Assembly: GCA_946811695.1 (NCBI GenBank)
Contig: OX328123.1
Span: 33,325,373-33,389,372 of the forward strand
Length of the DNA: 64,000 nucleotides
Origin: Gonocerus acuteangulatus
Lineage: Eukaryota > Arthropoda > Insecta > Hemiptera > Coreidae
Reading direction: 5' to 3'
Shown here: one piece after another, positions 56,501 to 64,000 of the stretch
Numbering within the stretch: position 1 is the first letter of the stretch
Layout: every line of letters begins with the position of its first letter
The notes under the pieces: model-generated
What the model was told of the DNA's origin: nothing
Databases searched by the model: none
What the model saw: the letters and a program-made list of their open reading frames with translations, nothing else
Position numbers and translations under genes: made by a program

Positions 56501-56653
56501 TTCTTTTACTGGTGGCTCCTGGACAGCGATGATTGAGTTTGTTCCGCTCATCCTCCACACCTCTTCTGCCACGTATCTGCTTTTTGCTAGATTGATCTGA
56601 ATTACTTCGATTTCCAGGCCCGATCCACTCCGTCTATTCTCTTGACGCTCCAT
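53528..56653 (-). CDS. Element A ORF2: AP endonuclease and reverse transcriptase
   Basis: 1041 aa, ATG at 56651-56653. Residues 1-230 are the AP-like endonuclease: IIAVQEPPVKEG (Glu), IICLDSNSWHAEWGS, GSSSIDVTLC and DTSSDHATIRC (SDH intact). The linker has KPWWSKEIDEARK. The RT is at about 470-760: NGAPGGDGISPRIL, SYRPICLLPVMGKVLEKLV, ERQFGGIKGRSTELAIK, AVSIDIAGAYDNAWWP (first Asp), KGSPQGSVLGPYLW and VIAFVDDILVIVKA (FVDD). The thumb has VTYLGVSFGQGLAVHPH. The C-terminal finger is CRCGEEPESVEHIIKRC. Nicks target DNA and copies the element RNA in known relatives. All catalytic motifs are present, so it may be active. Confidence 0.97.
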   Translation of the reverse strand: MERQENRRSGSGLEIEVIQINLAKSRYVAEEVWRMSGTNSIIAVQEPPVKEGRLITVPSHARYVYRADNDRRVKAAVVAMGVAREVVGHYGICSCHVAVMTVKAEPHQIHVVSAYLPPKAAMRPILEEIREVIRTLGQRIIICLDSNSWHAEWGSRVTNLRGKILFEFISEMGLCLLNQDAKPVTFDGPRGSSSIDVTLCTSDMISLIQGWKADFDTSSDHATIRCKISSLQPMKTLRMNYITRNADWEKFKMELQRVKIGVVGRIEFPVKRSDIDREAEAMGKVITDAADISIKRAKAIAHPKPWWSKEIDEARKIKNSARRAYQRCNHPQMKKALKSLYKTVNKKYVRKVKSAKRKSWKEFIENTTEKGPWGIAYRSIKGKYQAYTALPAITSNNIYPDNIDIAARNMLQEMLGEDDAANDTPAEKLMREQVRVPSGQDMADAWDTLDVELAVDSLNPNGAPGGDGISPRILREAFKIIGAEFTELLNCCLEVGHFPICWKRASIIILNKKGPRDLSIPNSYRPICLLPVMGKVLEKLVKREITRYIIPNISERQFGGIKGRSTELAIKTLISEANDGGERYALAVSIDIAGAYDNAWWPRILKELQNLELPSNLHSILSSFLENRKAYLRDIGGVEVALDVEKGSPQGSVLGPYLWLVLINNLLVNLERQGYSVIAFVDDILVIVKATSRQKLQDAANAAMTLVCDWIRDARMKIAANKTSGLLLRGKVDAAHPLRIFVEGTRIEFPEEVTYLGVSFGQGLAVHPHIDRILVKSNTVLNILGRMSGALWGMEFKPSIQIYKSCTISIATYAVAAWGHLLKSNHMKSLLKIQRIILLRLIKGYRTISYEGASVIAGIPSIDLVIMARIAQTQKIKEWELSSTIPYSLSNKLQIPREDANFKRKIKEAAWEWVIEEWETAWQTSTKASITKKYFPTIKARLEKDWLLVDHHTTQYLSGHGDFKEYLFKFKKTQSPLCRCGEEPESVEHIIKRCKLYDSIRVRLMRRIYDYNLDMTTIVESMECFNAFKEFIAAVAAKKEH

Positions 56654-58439
56654 ACTCTGTCCGTTTCACTACATTTCCTAGAAACCTTAGGTATGACTGG
56701 CACTTGGGGTCGTATGCTGGATGGTTAGATCTGATTCTGGCGTCGACACAATTCCTGCACTTAGGCTCTTTTTGCCTGTTTGGGCAGACCTTGGTCTGGT
56801 GCGCACCTGAGCACCACGCACATATATCTTGACCGCTTAAACACGATTTCCCAATATGGCCGTATTTTTGGCATTTATAGCACCTCGGCTGTTCGATGTA
56901 ATCATAACATATCATTCTATACAGGCCAACGTTAAACCTCTCCTTGATGAGATGCGTCCTCGACACAGGGTCCGTTTCGACCACCCATTGGCCTGTGTGC
57001 CCAAATTTTTTCCCCCTTTGGAACAGAGCTCTTATCGATATACTTGGTTTGCTGCTAGGGTCCAGGAGCATGACTCTTTCCCTAATCTTGTCTTCTATTT
57101 TTCCTGGGTCCCATGATCTTGGCACACCCACTACCACTACCCTTGGGAGCCTACGAGCAACCTGCGATACTTTTATATTACTCCCTAACCCGGATTTTGC
57201 TATGTTGTCGGTAAGCTCTTTCGCTACCCCACTGTTCGCCACTTTTATAATCAGAGCACCTTCCTTGGCGAAGCGCATTTCTTTGATATCTTTGCCCAAC
57301 GCGCTCGGATCAATCTCCTCCGCAATCACTGCCAGCGCTTCAGCTTTTTCCTCTGGGCGACTGATCCCTTCTTGAATTAGCTCTAATCTAATAGTCGAAG
57401 AGGGGCTGGAATTTGCCTTTGTGTCAGCCGATGGGACACTGCTTTGTATTCCTGCCTTGGTTAGAATCTTAGTACGCGATGCTGGTGTCATTTTCGGTCC
57501 CTTGTTCGCTTTTTTTTTTTGATTCCTCACGCCGGTCCATCCTTTGGCATCATTTTCCGTAGCGCTTCCGTTATCCTCCACCGGAAATGGGGAGGGGATC
57601 CTTTCCATGCCCGACCGATCATTGCCACACACCTGGCTGTATGAGGCTTGCGAGTTGATCCTATCGTTTACCTGTTTTATCATGGCGCTGCACGCTTTTT
57701 CCACCGCTGCCTCTATATCCGGCTTTATCAGCTTGACCACTTCGGCGGCGAGTTCGCTCTTTTCGACACGCTTTTTATGTGTAAGAGGGGTTGAACCGCA
57801 TGCGTTACTTTTAGGTGGACCTTGCTCAGATGCCAGAACTTGCTCGGCCAACACTTCGATAATTTGAATAAGCCTGTTGACGTTAGCATTAATGTGCGCT
57901 TGATTTTTTTTATTTATCTTTTTATCCGGGTCCTTGACGAAATCCTGAAGGCGAACACCTATTTCCTTGGCCTCACCAACCTCTGTCATGGTCATCTTGC
58001 TGATTTCTTCCTTTTTCCTTTTCTCATCCTGGTTCCCGTCCAAATCGATCCTGAGTCTTTTAGGGTTCTTGAGTTGCAGCATCTTTTCAGCGATGTTGAC
58101 ATCAGTTAGAGATGGGGAGCTATAGTTTTTCCCATATTTCATCTGATCCTTATTGGGATTTGCCCCTTGGTTGAGACTGGACTTAGAGCCGCTGCCATTG
58201 CTCGACTCTTCTCGTGTCATTTCTGTCATTAGCACTTTGCTAATATCATCCACATTCGGCGATCTTGATAGCCTAACTCTTGGTTTGAAGGGATCTTCGA
58301 CTTGAAGGATTCCTTCCCTACTGATATCCTCCATGCTCCAGCGGCTTACTGAGCGACCCCCACCATCGCCACTGAAATGGGAGGTCCCGGCGCCCCGGGT
58401 GGCGGCATTTACATCATTATCTTTTTTCAACTTATTCAT
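56634..58439 (-). CDS. Element A ORF1: Gag-like zinc-knuckle protein
   Basis: 601 aa, ATG at 58437-58439. The N-terminal half is polar, Ser/Lys/Asp-rich and probably disordered. About 200-270 holds hydrophobic heptads (LAAEVVKLIKPDIEAAVEKA). About 350-480 is an RRM-like region (GISRPEEKAEALAVIAEEID, VVVGVPRSWDPGKIEDKI). Near the end are knuckles CYKCQKYGHIGKSC, CAWCSGAHQTKVC and CRNC...HPAYDPKC, then RTEYGASRE. Such proteins package the element RNA. Stop and ORF2 start overlap as ATGGAGCGTCAAGAGAATAG, suggesting translation by termination-reinitiation; ORF2 is in the +1 frame. Confidence 0.95.
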   Translation of the reverse strand: MNKLKKDNDVNAATRGAGTSHFSGDGGGRSVSRWSMEDISREGILQVEDPFKPRVRLSRSPNVDDISKVLMTEMTREESSNGSGSKSSLNQGANPNKDQMKYGKNYSSPSLTDVNIAEKMLQLKNPKRLRIDLDGNQDEKRKKEEISKMTMTEVGEAKEIGVRLQDFVKDPDKKINKKNQAHINANVNRLIQIIEVLAEQVLASEQGPPKSNACGSTPLTHKKRVEKSELAAEVVKLIKPDIEAAVEKACSAMIKQVNDRINSQASYSQVCGNDRSGMERIPSPFPVEDNGSATENDAKGWTGVRNQKKKANKGPKMTPASRTKILTKAGIQSSVPSADTKANSSPSSTIRLELIQEGISRPEEKAEALAVIAEEIDPSALGKDIKEMRFAKEGALIIKVANSGVAKELTDNIAKSGLGSNIKVSQVARRLPRVVVVGVPRSWDPGKIEDKIRERVMLLDPSSKPSISIRALFQRGKKFGHTGQWVVETDPVSRTHLIKERFNVGLYRMICYDYIEQPRCYKCQKYGHIGKSCLSGQDICAWCSGAHQTKVCPNRQKEPKCRNCVDARIRSNHPAYDPKCQSYLRFLGNVVKRTEYGASRE

Positions 58440-58445
58440 ATTTAT

Positions 58446-58462
58446 TCTCTAGCACCTTACCC
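58446..58462. repeat. 17-bp target site duplication, right
   Basis: TCTCTAGCACCTTACCC, copy at the 5' side of element A; identical to 53333-53349. Confidence 0.97.
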
Positions 58463-59700
58463 AAAACCGGCAACAAACATATCGGCCTATACGAGCTCAC
58501 CAATCTCGGATCCTTGTCTTCCCCCTTAATTAAAACCCGGATTACCCCCCACTTCCACCGCCCCGGAAAACATCTAAATTTAAAACATCCCTTAAAAACC
58601 CGCAATAAAATATCCCCAATAATACCCCAGGTCTCCTTAACCATCTCAATCCCCACCCCATCCCAACCCGGCGCCTTCCCATTTTTACAAGCCCACACCG
58701 CTTCCCTAACCTCCCCCAAACTCAAACCCCACCTATCCCCAAATTCAGGCAAATAATTACCCACCCTATCCCTAATTAACTTATGCTCCTCAGATTCCCC
58801 CTCCACACAATCATCCAATACTAACCCCCCCAAGAGCCCATCCAAAACCCCCTCCCAACCTACTACACCCGCCCCACCTATTGACTCGAGCACCTTCTCG
58901 CTCCTAGCTTTCCCCGCCGCCAACTTATATATGAAATTCCACGGCCCTTTTTCAATTTCCCGATCCACAAATTTTTCCCAACCACCCTCCCTAGCCCGCC
59001 GACACGCATCCCTATACTTATTCCTTACCCGCCTATAGTCCACCTTCCTCACCTCCCTAGCTTCCAAGTCCCGCTCTCTCTCTGCAGAGACCTCCTGCAC
59101 CTTACTACCTCCCCCTTCAGACCCTCTAATTCCCCACTCCACCAACTAACTTCACCTACTCTCCTAACTCCCACCTTCATCGATTTCCTCGCCGCCCCAT
59201 CGATCCAACCATGCACTGCATCCACAAACCTCTCCAACGTTCTCTTACCACTCACACCCATACCCATCAACCTCCCCTTACCCTTTTCCAACTCTTCCCT
59301 GAACCTCCCCCAGTCCGCCGTCCTAAAGGCATACCTCCTATATACATTATACCTCGGCCTAGCCGTCCCCCCCCCCCGCATGCCGTCCCCCACCTCCCAG
59401 GACAAAACCTTATGATAACTGGTAGTCCAATCCTCCCTAACCCCCCAATTTAGTATCCTACCAATCATGCCACGCGTAACACAAACTAAGTCAATATAAC
59501 TACTCCCCCTCGGACTTACGAAAGTGGGACCCTGCCCATCATTTACTACTATCATTTCCAGCTCATTTATACAGGCACCCAGATCCTCCCCCCTTGAGTC
59601 CAGCACCTCCCCCCCCCCCAAAGCGGATTCTTTCCATTCCCATCCATTCCGATAACCAGATTTTTACCCCTAAATACCCGCCTGATATTCCACTCATACA
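58446..59700 (-). pseudogene. Element B ORF2, endonuclease and RT start
   Basis: NIRRVFRGKNLVIGMDGNGK, NPLWGGG (catalytic Asp/Asn) near 59690-59600. Then VNDGQGPTFVSPRGSSYIDL and DWTTSYHKVLSW, where SYH replaces the usual SDH. Next come a linker WWSGELEGLKGEVVRCRRSL, WNFIYKLAAGKARS, CKNGKAPGWDGVGIEMV and SYRPICLLPVLGKVLE, where element A cuts in. The final codons NKYE belong to the junction with A. Confidence 0.88.
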
Positions 59701-62289
59701 TCCACTCAACCATAGCAATAGCAAGCTGGTCAACACATAAAACAAAATAAACTATTACTATACTCCTCAACACTATAACTAAAAACAATAAATAAATAAA
59801 TAACCATTTACCCAATCCCAGCACTTTAACAAACTTGATTACATCCCATCCCCCTTAATCCCGAATACCTCATGAACGAACTTCACAAAATACCCAAAAC
59901 CCTCTTTCGACACAAACCCCCCCATATTAAACCCAACATTAAAACCCTCCAGAATAACCCCCAATCTAGCCCTTTCTTCCTCAAATCTCCCACAGTCAAA
60001 TAATACATGTTTCACATCTTCTCCCCCCCCCCCACACACACACAAACACCCCGGGAACTCCACCAGACCCAGACTACACAACTTGCTCCCAAAGTCACCG
60101 TGGCCCGTCAACGCATGTGTGATATAGTGATCCAACTTTACCCAACTCATTTTCAGCCTACCACTTACATCATCAAACGTTCTATGCGTCCACCTACCTT
60201 TCTCCGACGCATCCCAGGCCTCCTGCCACAGCGAGGTCTGCCTCCTCCTAAGCTTTCCCCTAATCCCTTCCCCCTCAAGAACCTCACCACCCCAGTCCAC
60301 CCTACCACTTAATTTGAACTCCCCCAGCGCCCACCTCCTCTCCACCTCCAAATCCAGCGGCGGCACTCCCGATACCACGCACAGAGCGTCTCCCGACACC
60401 GTCCTGTAGGCCCTAGAGATGCTAATCAACACCCACCTCTGGCTCCCCCTCAACCTAGCCCTGTCCTTAACTTTCAAATTCCCACCCCATGCACCCGCCC
60501 CATATGTCATACAAGCCACATGAAACCCCCAGTAAATTTTCATCAAACAATCCCACCTACCCATCCCCCCAACCCTAAAATATCGCGACACATCCTGCAT
60601 CCCCCTCTCAGCCCTACTGGCCACCTCCGTAATGTGAGACCTCACCACCCAACCTTTCTCCCACCACACCCCCAGGTACTTTACTCTGTCAACAAACGCC
60701 AACCTCCCCCCCCCCCTCATAAAAGACCCTGGGGCGCCTATGTAGATGGAAATGTCCTTTTAAAAACATGCATACCGTTTTGGTGAGTGATAGAGACATT
60801 TTGGCCCTTTTTGCCCACCCCTCTAAGACCCTCATTACCCTCCCCACCCTACCCTCCAGGTCCACCCTAGACCTACCCTTGATGAGGATTACCCCATCAC
60901 CGGCATAACCCAGCATGTCACTATCCTCCCCGTTAAGCAATTCTAAACATTCGTCAAAAACCAGATTCCAAATTAAAGGCCCCAAAACTGACCCCTGCGG
61001 GCAACCCCGGTTGACAATTTTTGTCCTAAAACCTCCCCCAAGCCTAATCTCTACCTTCCTCCCACTTAAATAATCTGACATAATTTGGAACCCCTCCCGC
61101 CCAACCTCCTTTTCCCTCAGTCTATCCCTTACCCCTGCCCACCACAATCTATCAAAGGCCCCCGAGAAGTCCAAAAATACCCCCATAACGTACGGCTCAT
61201 TTGCACCCCTCACCAAACGGGTCACCTCCCTCATAACCAACTCCGTGCTCCTACCCTTAACAAAGCCATACTGGAATCTCGAAACCCCCAACCCCAAATA
61301 AACGTCCATCTTCTTAGCAATCAGCCTTTCTAACACCTTACCCAAAACCGGCAACAAGCAGATCGGCATATATGAGCCCACCAAACTCGGATACTTGTCT
61401 TCCCCCTTAATCAAAACCCGGATTACCCCCCACTTCCACCGCCCCGGAAAACATCTGAATTTAAAACATCCCTTAAAAACCCGCAATAAAATATCCCCAA
61501 TAATACCCCAGGCCTCCTTAAGCATCTCTATTCCCACCCCGGCGCCTTCCCATTTTTACAAGCCCACACCGCTTCCCTAACCTCCCCCAAGCTCAACCCC
61601 CGCCTATCCCCAAATTCAGGCAAATAATTACCCACCCTATCCCTAATTAACCTATGCTCCTCCGATTCCCCCTCCACACAATCATCCAATACTAACCCCC
61701 CCCCCCCCCCCAAGAGCCTGTCCAAAACCCCCTCCCAACCTACACCCGCCCCACCTATTGCCTCGAGCACCTTCTCGCTCCTAGCTTTTCCCGCCGCCAA
61801 CTTATATATGAAATTCCACGGCCCTTTTTCAATTTCCCGATCCACGAATTTTGCCCAACCACCCTCCCTGGCCCGCCGGCACGCATCCCTATACTTATTC
61901 CTTACCCTCCTATAGTCCGCCTTCCTCACCTCCCTGGCTTCCACGTCCCGCTCCCTCTGTAGAGACCTCCTGCACCTTACTACCTCCCCTTTCAGGCCCT
62001 CGAGCTCCCAACTCCACCAACTAACTTCACCCACTCTCCTGACTCCCACCTTCATCGACCTCGCCGCCCCATCAATCCAGCCATGCACTGCATCCACAAA
62101 CCTCTCCAACGTTCTCTTACCACTGACACCCATACCCATCAACTTATTCTTACCCCTATCCAGTTCCTCCCTAAACACTGCCCAGTCCGCCGACCTAAAG
62201 GCATATCTCCTAATACATTAAATCTCGGCCTAGTCCTACCCTACCCCCCCCCCCATGCACTCCCCCACCTCCCAAGACAAAACCTTATG
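59701..62289 (-). mobile_element. Element C: R1-like LINE, same family as B
   Basis: 5'-truncated in the endonuclease at about 62289 (KVLSWEVGECMGGG), running through RT and C-terminal finger to the stop at 59839 and a 3' UTR with AATAAATAAATAAAT words. More than 90 percent similar to B by eye over long stretches. Its 3' end joins the truncated 5' end of B, so the two are head to tail. Confidence 0.88.
59839..62289 (-). pseudogene. Element C ORF2, endonuclease end to C-terminus
   Basis: Reads GKRTLERFVDAVHGWIDGAA, WNFIYKLAAGKARS, LLGGGGGLVLDDCVEGE (three extra Gly from a C run on plus), CKNGKAPGW, MPICLLPVLGKVLERLIAKK, VFLDFSGAFDRLWW and NRGCPQGSVLGPLIW. The active site is GYAGDGVILIKG: the first Asp of the YxDD box is Gly, so the enzyme should be dead. 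The thumb and finger C-x-C...DVKHVLFDCGRFEEERARL are in an open frame of 293 codons (60720-59839). Frame breaks at about 61530 and 60700, the latter beside a C run. Confidence 0.88.
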
Positions 62290-62375
62290 ATATATGAGCT
62301 AAAACCTTATTATATTATTATTATATATGAGGTTTTATATATATATATAAAACCTTATTATATATGAGCTAAAAC
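62290..62375. repeat. AT-rich short repeat cluster
   Basis: ATATGAGCTAAAACC occurs at 62291 and again near 62361; between them AAAACCTTATTATAT words appear in both orientations around a (TA)6 core. Looks like local rearrangement at the 5' junction of element C. Confidence 0.7.
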
Positions 62376-62556
62376 GGGTGTAAAGAGTTGTTCGCATCCG
62401 AAATCCAAGTATTAAATTAGAACTTAAATAACTCGGAACAATATTTCCTCTCAAAACTAAACTTTTTTTACTAATGTTTTTATATAATATATGGAGGCAA
62501 GATTGCCTAAGCAAAATGGATTTCAATGGATTTTTTTTTGTCATTCGAATGTTCGA

Positions 62557-62639
62557 ATGTTGTTGGGGATTAAACCCTCAATGTAATCCCCAAAATAACT
62601 AATTAATTATAATGGACTGCTTGGAAAACTAATATGTAC

Positions 62640-62699
<60 letters not shown>

Positions 62700-62962
62700 T
62701 TTTTTTTTTAAGTTAACCTTGTAAATATTAAAATTGTTAACTTAATTATGTATAAGAAATATAACCTTGCATTAATATTGTAAATAGGTAAATCGTTAAG
62801 TTAATTATAAATATGAGCTCTATACTGTGTATGTTATAGTAAATCTATAGTCTATTTCTGTAAAACCATTTAATAGCTCTATCAGCTATGAATGTAAATA
62901 ATATCCAGGTGTAAAGCTCTTGTCGCCAAAGCTGCCAAGGGTCTCAATAAATAAATAACTAA
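62557..62962 (+). mobile_element. Short retroposon with A-rich tail
   Basis: 406 bp flanked by the exact 12-bp repeat TCGAATGTTCGA (62545-62556, 62963-62974). Its right end reads GGGTCTCAATAAATAAATAA, an A-rich tail on plus. It contains a (TA)n of about 57 bp (62642-62698). No ORF, so it is a SINE or a 5'-truncated LINE 3' end. The only retroposon in the right half of the window that lies on plus. Confidence 0.65.
62642..62698. repeat. (TA)n microsatellite
   Basis: About 57 bp of TA dinucleotides inside the short retroposon. Confidence 0.97.
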
Positions 62963-62974
62963 TCGAATGTTCGA

Positions 62975-63393
62975 GGTGAGTGTCCCTGGTAGGTTATTAC
63001 TGGGCAGAGGTTTTCGCCCATATTCTGTCAAAGTTTGGGAAATTCTGTTTAATTTTGACGGCGGTCATCGAGTACTCTTGCTGACAGAAATTTCAGATAA
63101 TTTCAAATCCTGTTGTGTTTAAGGAGAAAAAAAAACACAATTTTTTTAGTTGTAATAGGAATGTTGTGTCCATCCAAAATCATTAGATCACCAAATCTAA
63201 CCAGGTGAATTATCATCCAGACACGCAGTCTGCTGTGGACTCGCAGACTGGTAGAATGTATTTGAAAGTGCCCGTCCTACTTCCAGCTCCAGCATACCTG
63301 TTCCCAAGACAAAACCTCTGGCCCCCAAGAGAACAGCCCGAAGGTACTATAAATAGGTACCTTATACCACACACACTCACACATTCAACTCTA
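62975..63393. other. Unassigned spacer
   Basis: No gene seen. Its right end GGTACCTTATACCACAC and ACTCACACAT resembles the sequence beside the 3' end of element B (51705-51735). Confidence 0.5.
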
Positions 63394-64000
63394 ACCGTAG
63401 CAAGCAAGTCAGCAACAAACTCTGAACAACCAACACAATATATAAATAAATAAAACTCAATAATAAATAAATAAATACCTAACCTAACAATAATAATTAA
63501 TAAATATGGGATTCACCCCCCGCCCTCCCCTTTGATCCTAAAAACCTCGTGTAAAAAGTTCACAAAAACCCCAAAGCCCTCTCTCGAAACAAACCCCCCA
63601 TGTTAAATTCCACATTAAGCCCCCCCCCCCAGAATTTCCCCAAACCTAGCTCTTTCCTCCTCATACTCCCCTAGTCAAACAAAACGTGTCCCACATCCTC
63701 CTCACCCCCCCCCCCCCACACAGACACACAGGAGACTACGAACCCCAGACTACATAACTTACTTTTGAAATCCCCATGCCCTGTCAATGCCTGAGTGATG
63801 TAATGATCCAACCTAACCCATTCCATTTTTAGTCTGCCTCTAACGTCTCTAAACACTCGATGAGTCCACCTTCCCTTCTCTGATGCATTCCATAACTCCT
63901 GCCATAACGAGAACTGCCTCTTCCTAAGGTTCCCCCTAATCCCCTCCCCCTCCAGGACCTCACCCGACCAATCCACGCTACCCACCACTTTAAACTCCCC
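63394..64000 (-). mobile_element. Element H: 3' end of another B/C-family LINE
   Basis: The 3' UTR with AATAAATAAATAAATA words begins about 63394. The coding part runs off the window edge. The family is shown by FGxKGxG-like tail codons and by near-identical text to B and C. Confidence 0.82.
63520..64000 (-). pseudogene. Element H ORF2 C-terminus (partial)
   Basis: 63988-63671 encodes VDWSGEVLEGEGIRGNLRKR, EKGRWTHRVFRDVRGRLKME, WVRLDHYITQALTGHGDFKS and the start of the terminal finger CVSVWGGGGEEDVGHVLFD. After a break the C-terminal helix continues to about 63520. Frameshift at a C run near 63705-63718. Matches element C 60290-59839. Confidence 0.82.

Larger units (their letters stand above)
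53350..58445 (-). mobile_element. Element A: intact two-ORF LINE with A tail
   Basis: 5096 bp between two copies of a 17-bp target duplication. On minus: a leader of only six bases, ORF1, ORF2 (20-nt overlap), a 127-bp 3' UTR (53527-53401) and a tail of 51 A. Both ORFs are uninterrupted. It entered the RT domain of element B at the GKVLE/RLIAKK position. The tiny leader means either that the family has almost no 5' UTR or that this copy lost it and so perhaps its promoter. R1/I-like domain order; base composition is balanced, unlike its host element. Confidence 0.96.
51742..59700 (-). mobile_element. Element B: R1-like LINE split by element A
   Basis: Made of 58463-59700 (endonuclease to start of RT) and 51742-53332 (rest of RT, C-terminal finger, 3' UTR with AATAAATAAATAAATAA-type repeats), with element A between. 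5'-truncated in the endonuclease; its 5' end abuts the 3' end of element C. Same family as C and H; shared 3' UTR words TAGCAATAGCAAGCT and CTCCTCAACACTATAA. Confidence 0.88.

Overview
This window is eukaryotic, intergenic and almost wholly built of transposable elements. I found no host gene, tRNA gene or rRNA gene that I can support. The host is most likely an insect: R1-like and R2-like non-LTR retrotransposons, hAT, Merlin, PIF/Harbinger, mariner and pogo-like transposons and a Helitron occur together, with (TA)n microsatellites and an AT-rich background. The species cannot be told from the sequence.

1-28.6 kb is mainly DNA-transposon territory. In order it holds a near-perfect 205-bp Harbinger-type MITE (827-1031, TSD TAA), a decayed I/Jockey-like LINE (3.2-4.3 kb), an internally deleted mariner (5.5-6.3 kb), two long palindromes (8.7 and 9.3-9.7 kb, the second with hammerhead-like motifs), a broken Helitron (10.3-12.1 kb), a non-autonomous hAT-like element with GC-rich ends (12199-13668, TSD GTACATAC), another LINE gag remnant, a decayed DDE transposase, a hAT (16548-20026, TSD GAAAATAG) with a mariner nested inside it, a Harbinger fragment, a nearly intact Merlin (21691-23895, TSD CTCAAATC) and a pogo/jerky-like pseudogene.

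28.6-64 kb is a nest of non-LTR retrotransposons, every one with its coding strand on minus. I call them, from left to right: F (R1-like), R2L (R2-like, restriction-like endonuclease type, split into pieces), E (R1-like, inside R2L), G (R1-like, inside R2L), D (R1-like), B (R1-like, interrupted), A (intact, inside B), C and H (same family as B). Element A (53350-58445) is the youngest and the only one with two intact ORFs: a 601-aa Gag-like ORF1 and a 1041-aa endonuclease/reverse transcriptase ORF2 overlapping by 20 nt, a 51-nt A tail and a 17-bp target duplication in the RT domain of B.

The order of insertions can be read. R2L was split by G and by E. E is bracketed by a roughly 286-bp direct duplication of R2L. 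A 1.7-kb Harbinger-type element later entered only one of those two copies. G carries its own 1.84-kb insertion containing four tandem repeats. B was split by A. The most unusual points are the 286-bp duplication, 3'-truncated LINE inserts flanked by short direct repeats, the uniform orientation of nine retroelements, the extreme strand skew of the E/D/B families, and hammerhead-like folds in the 9.3-kb palindrome.
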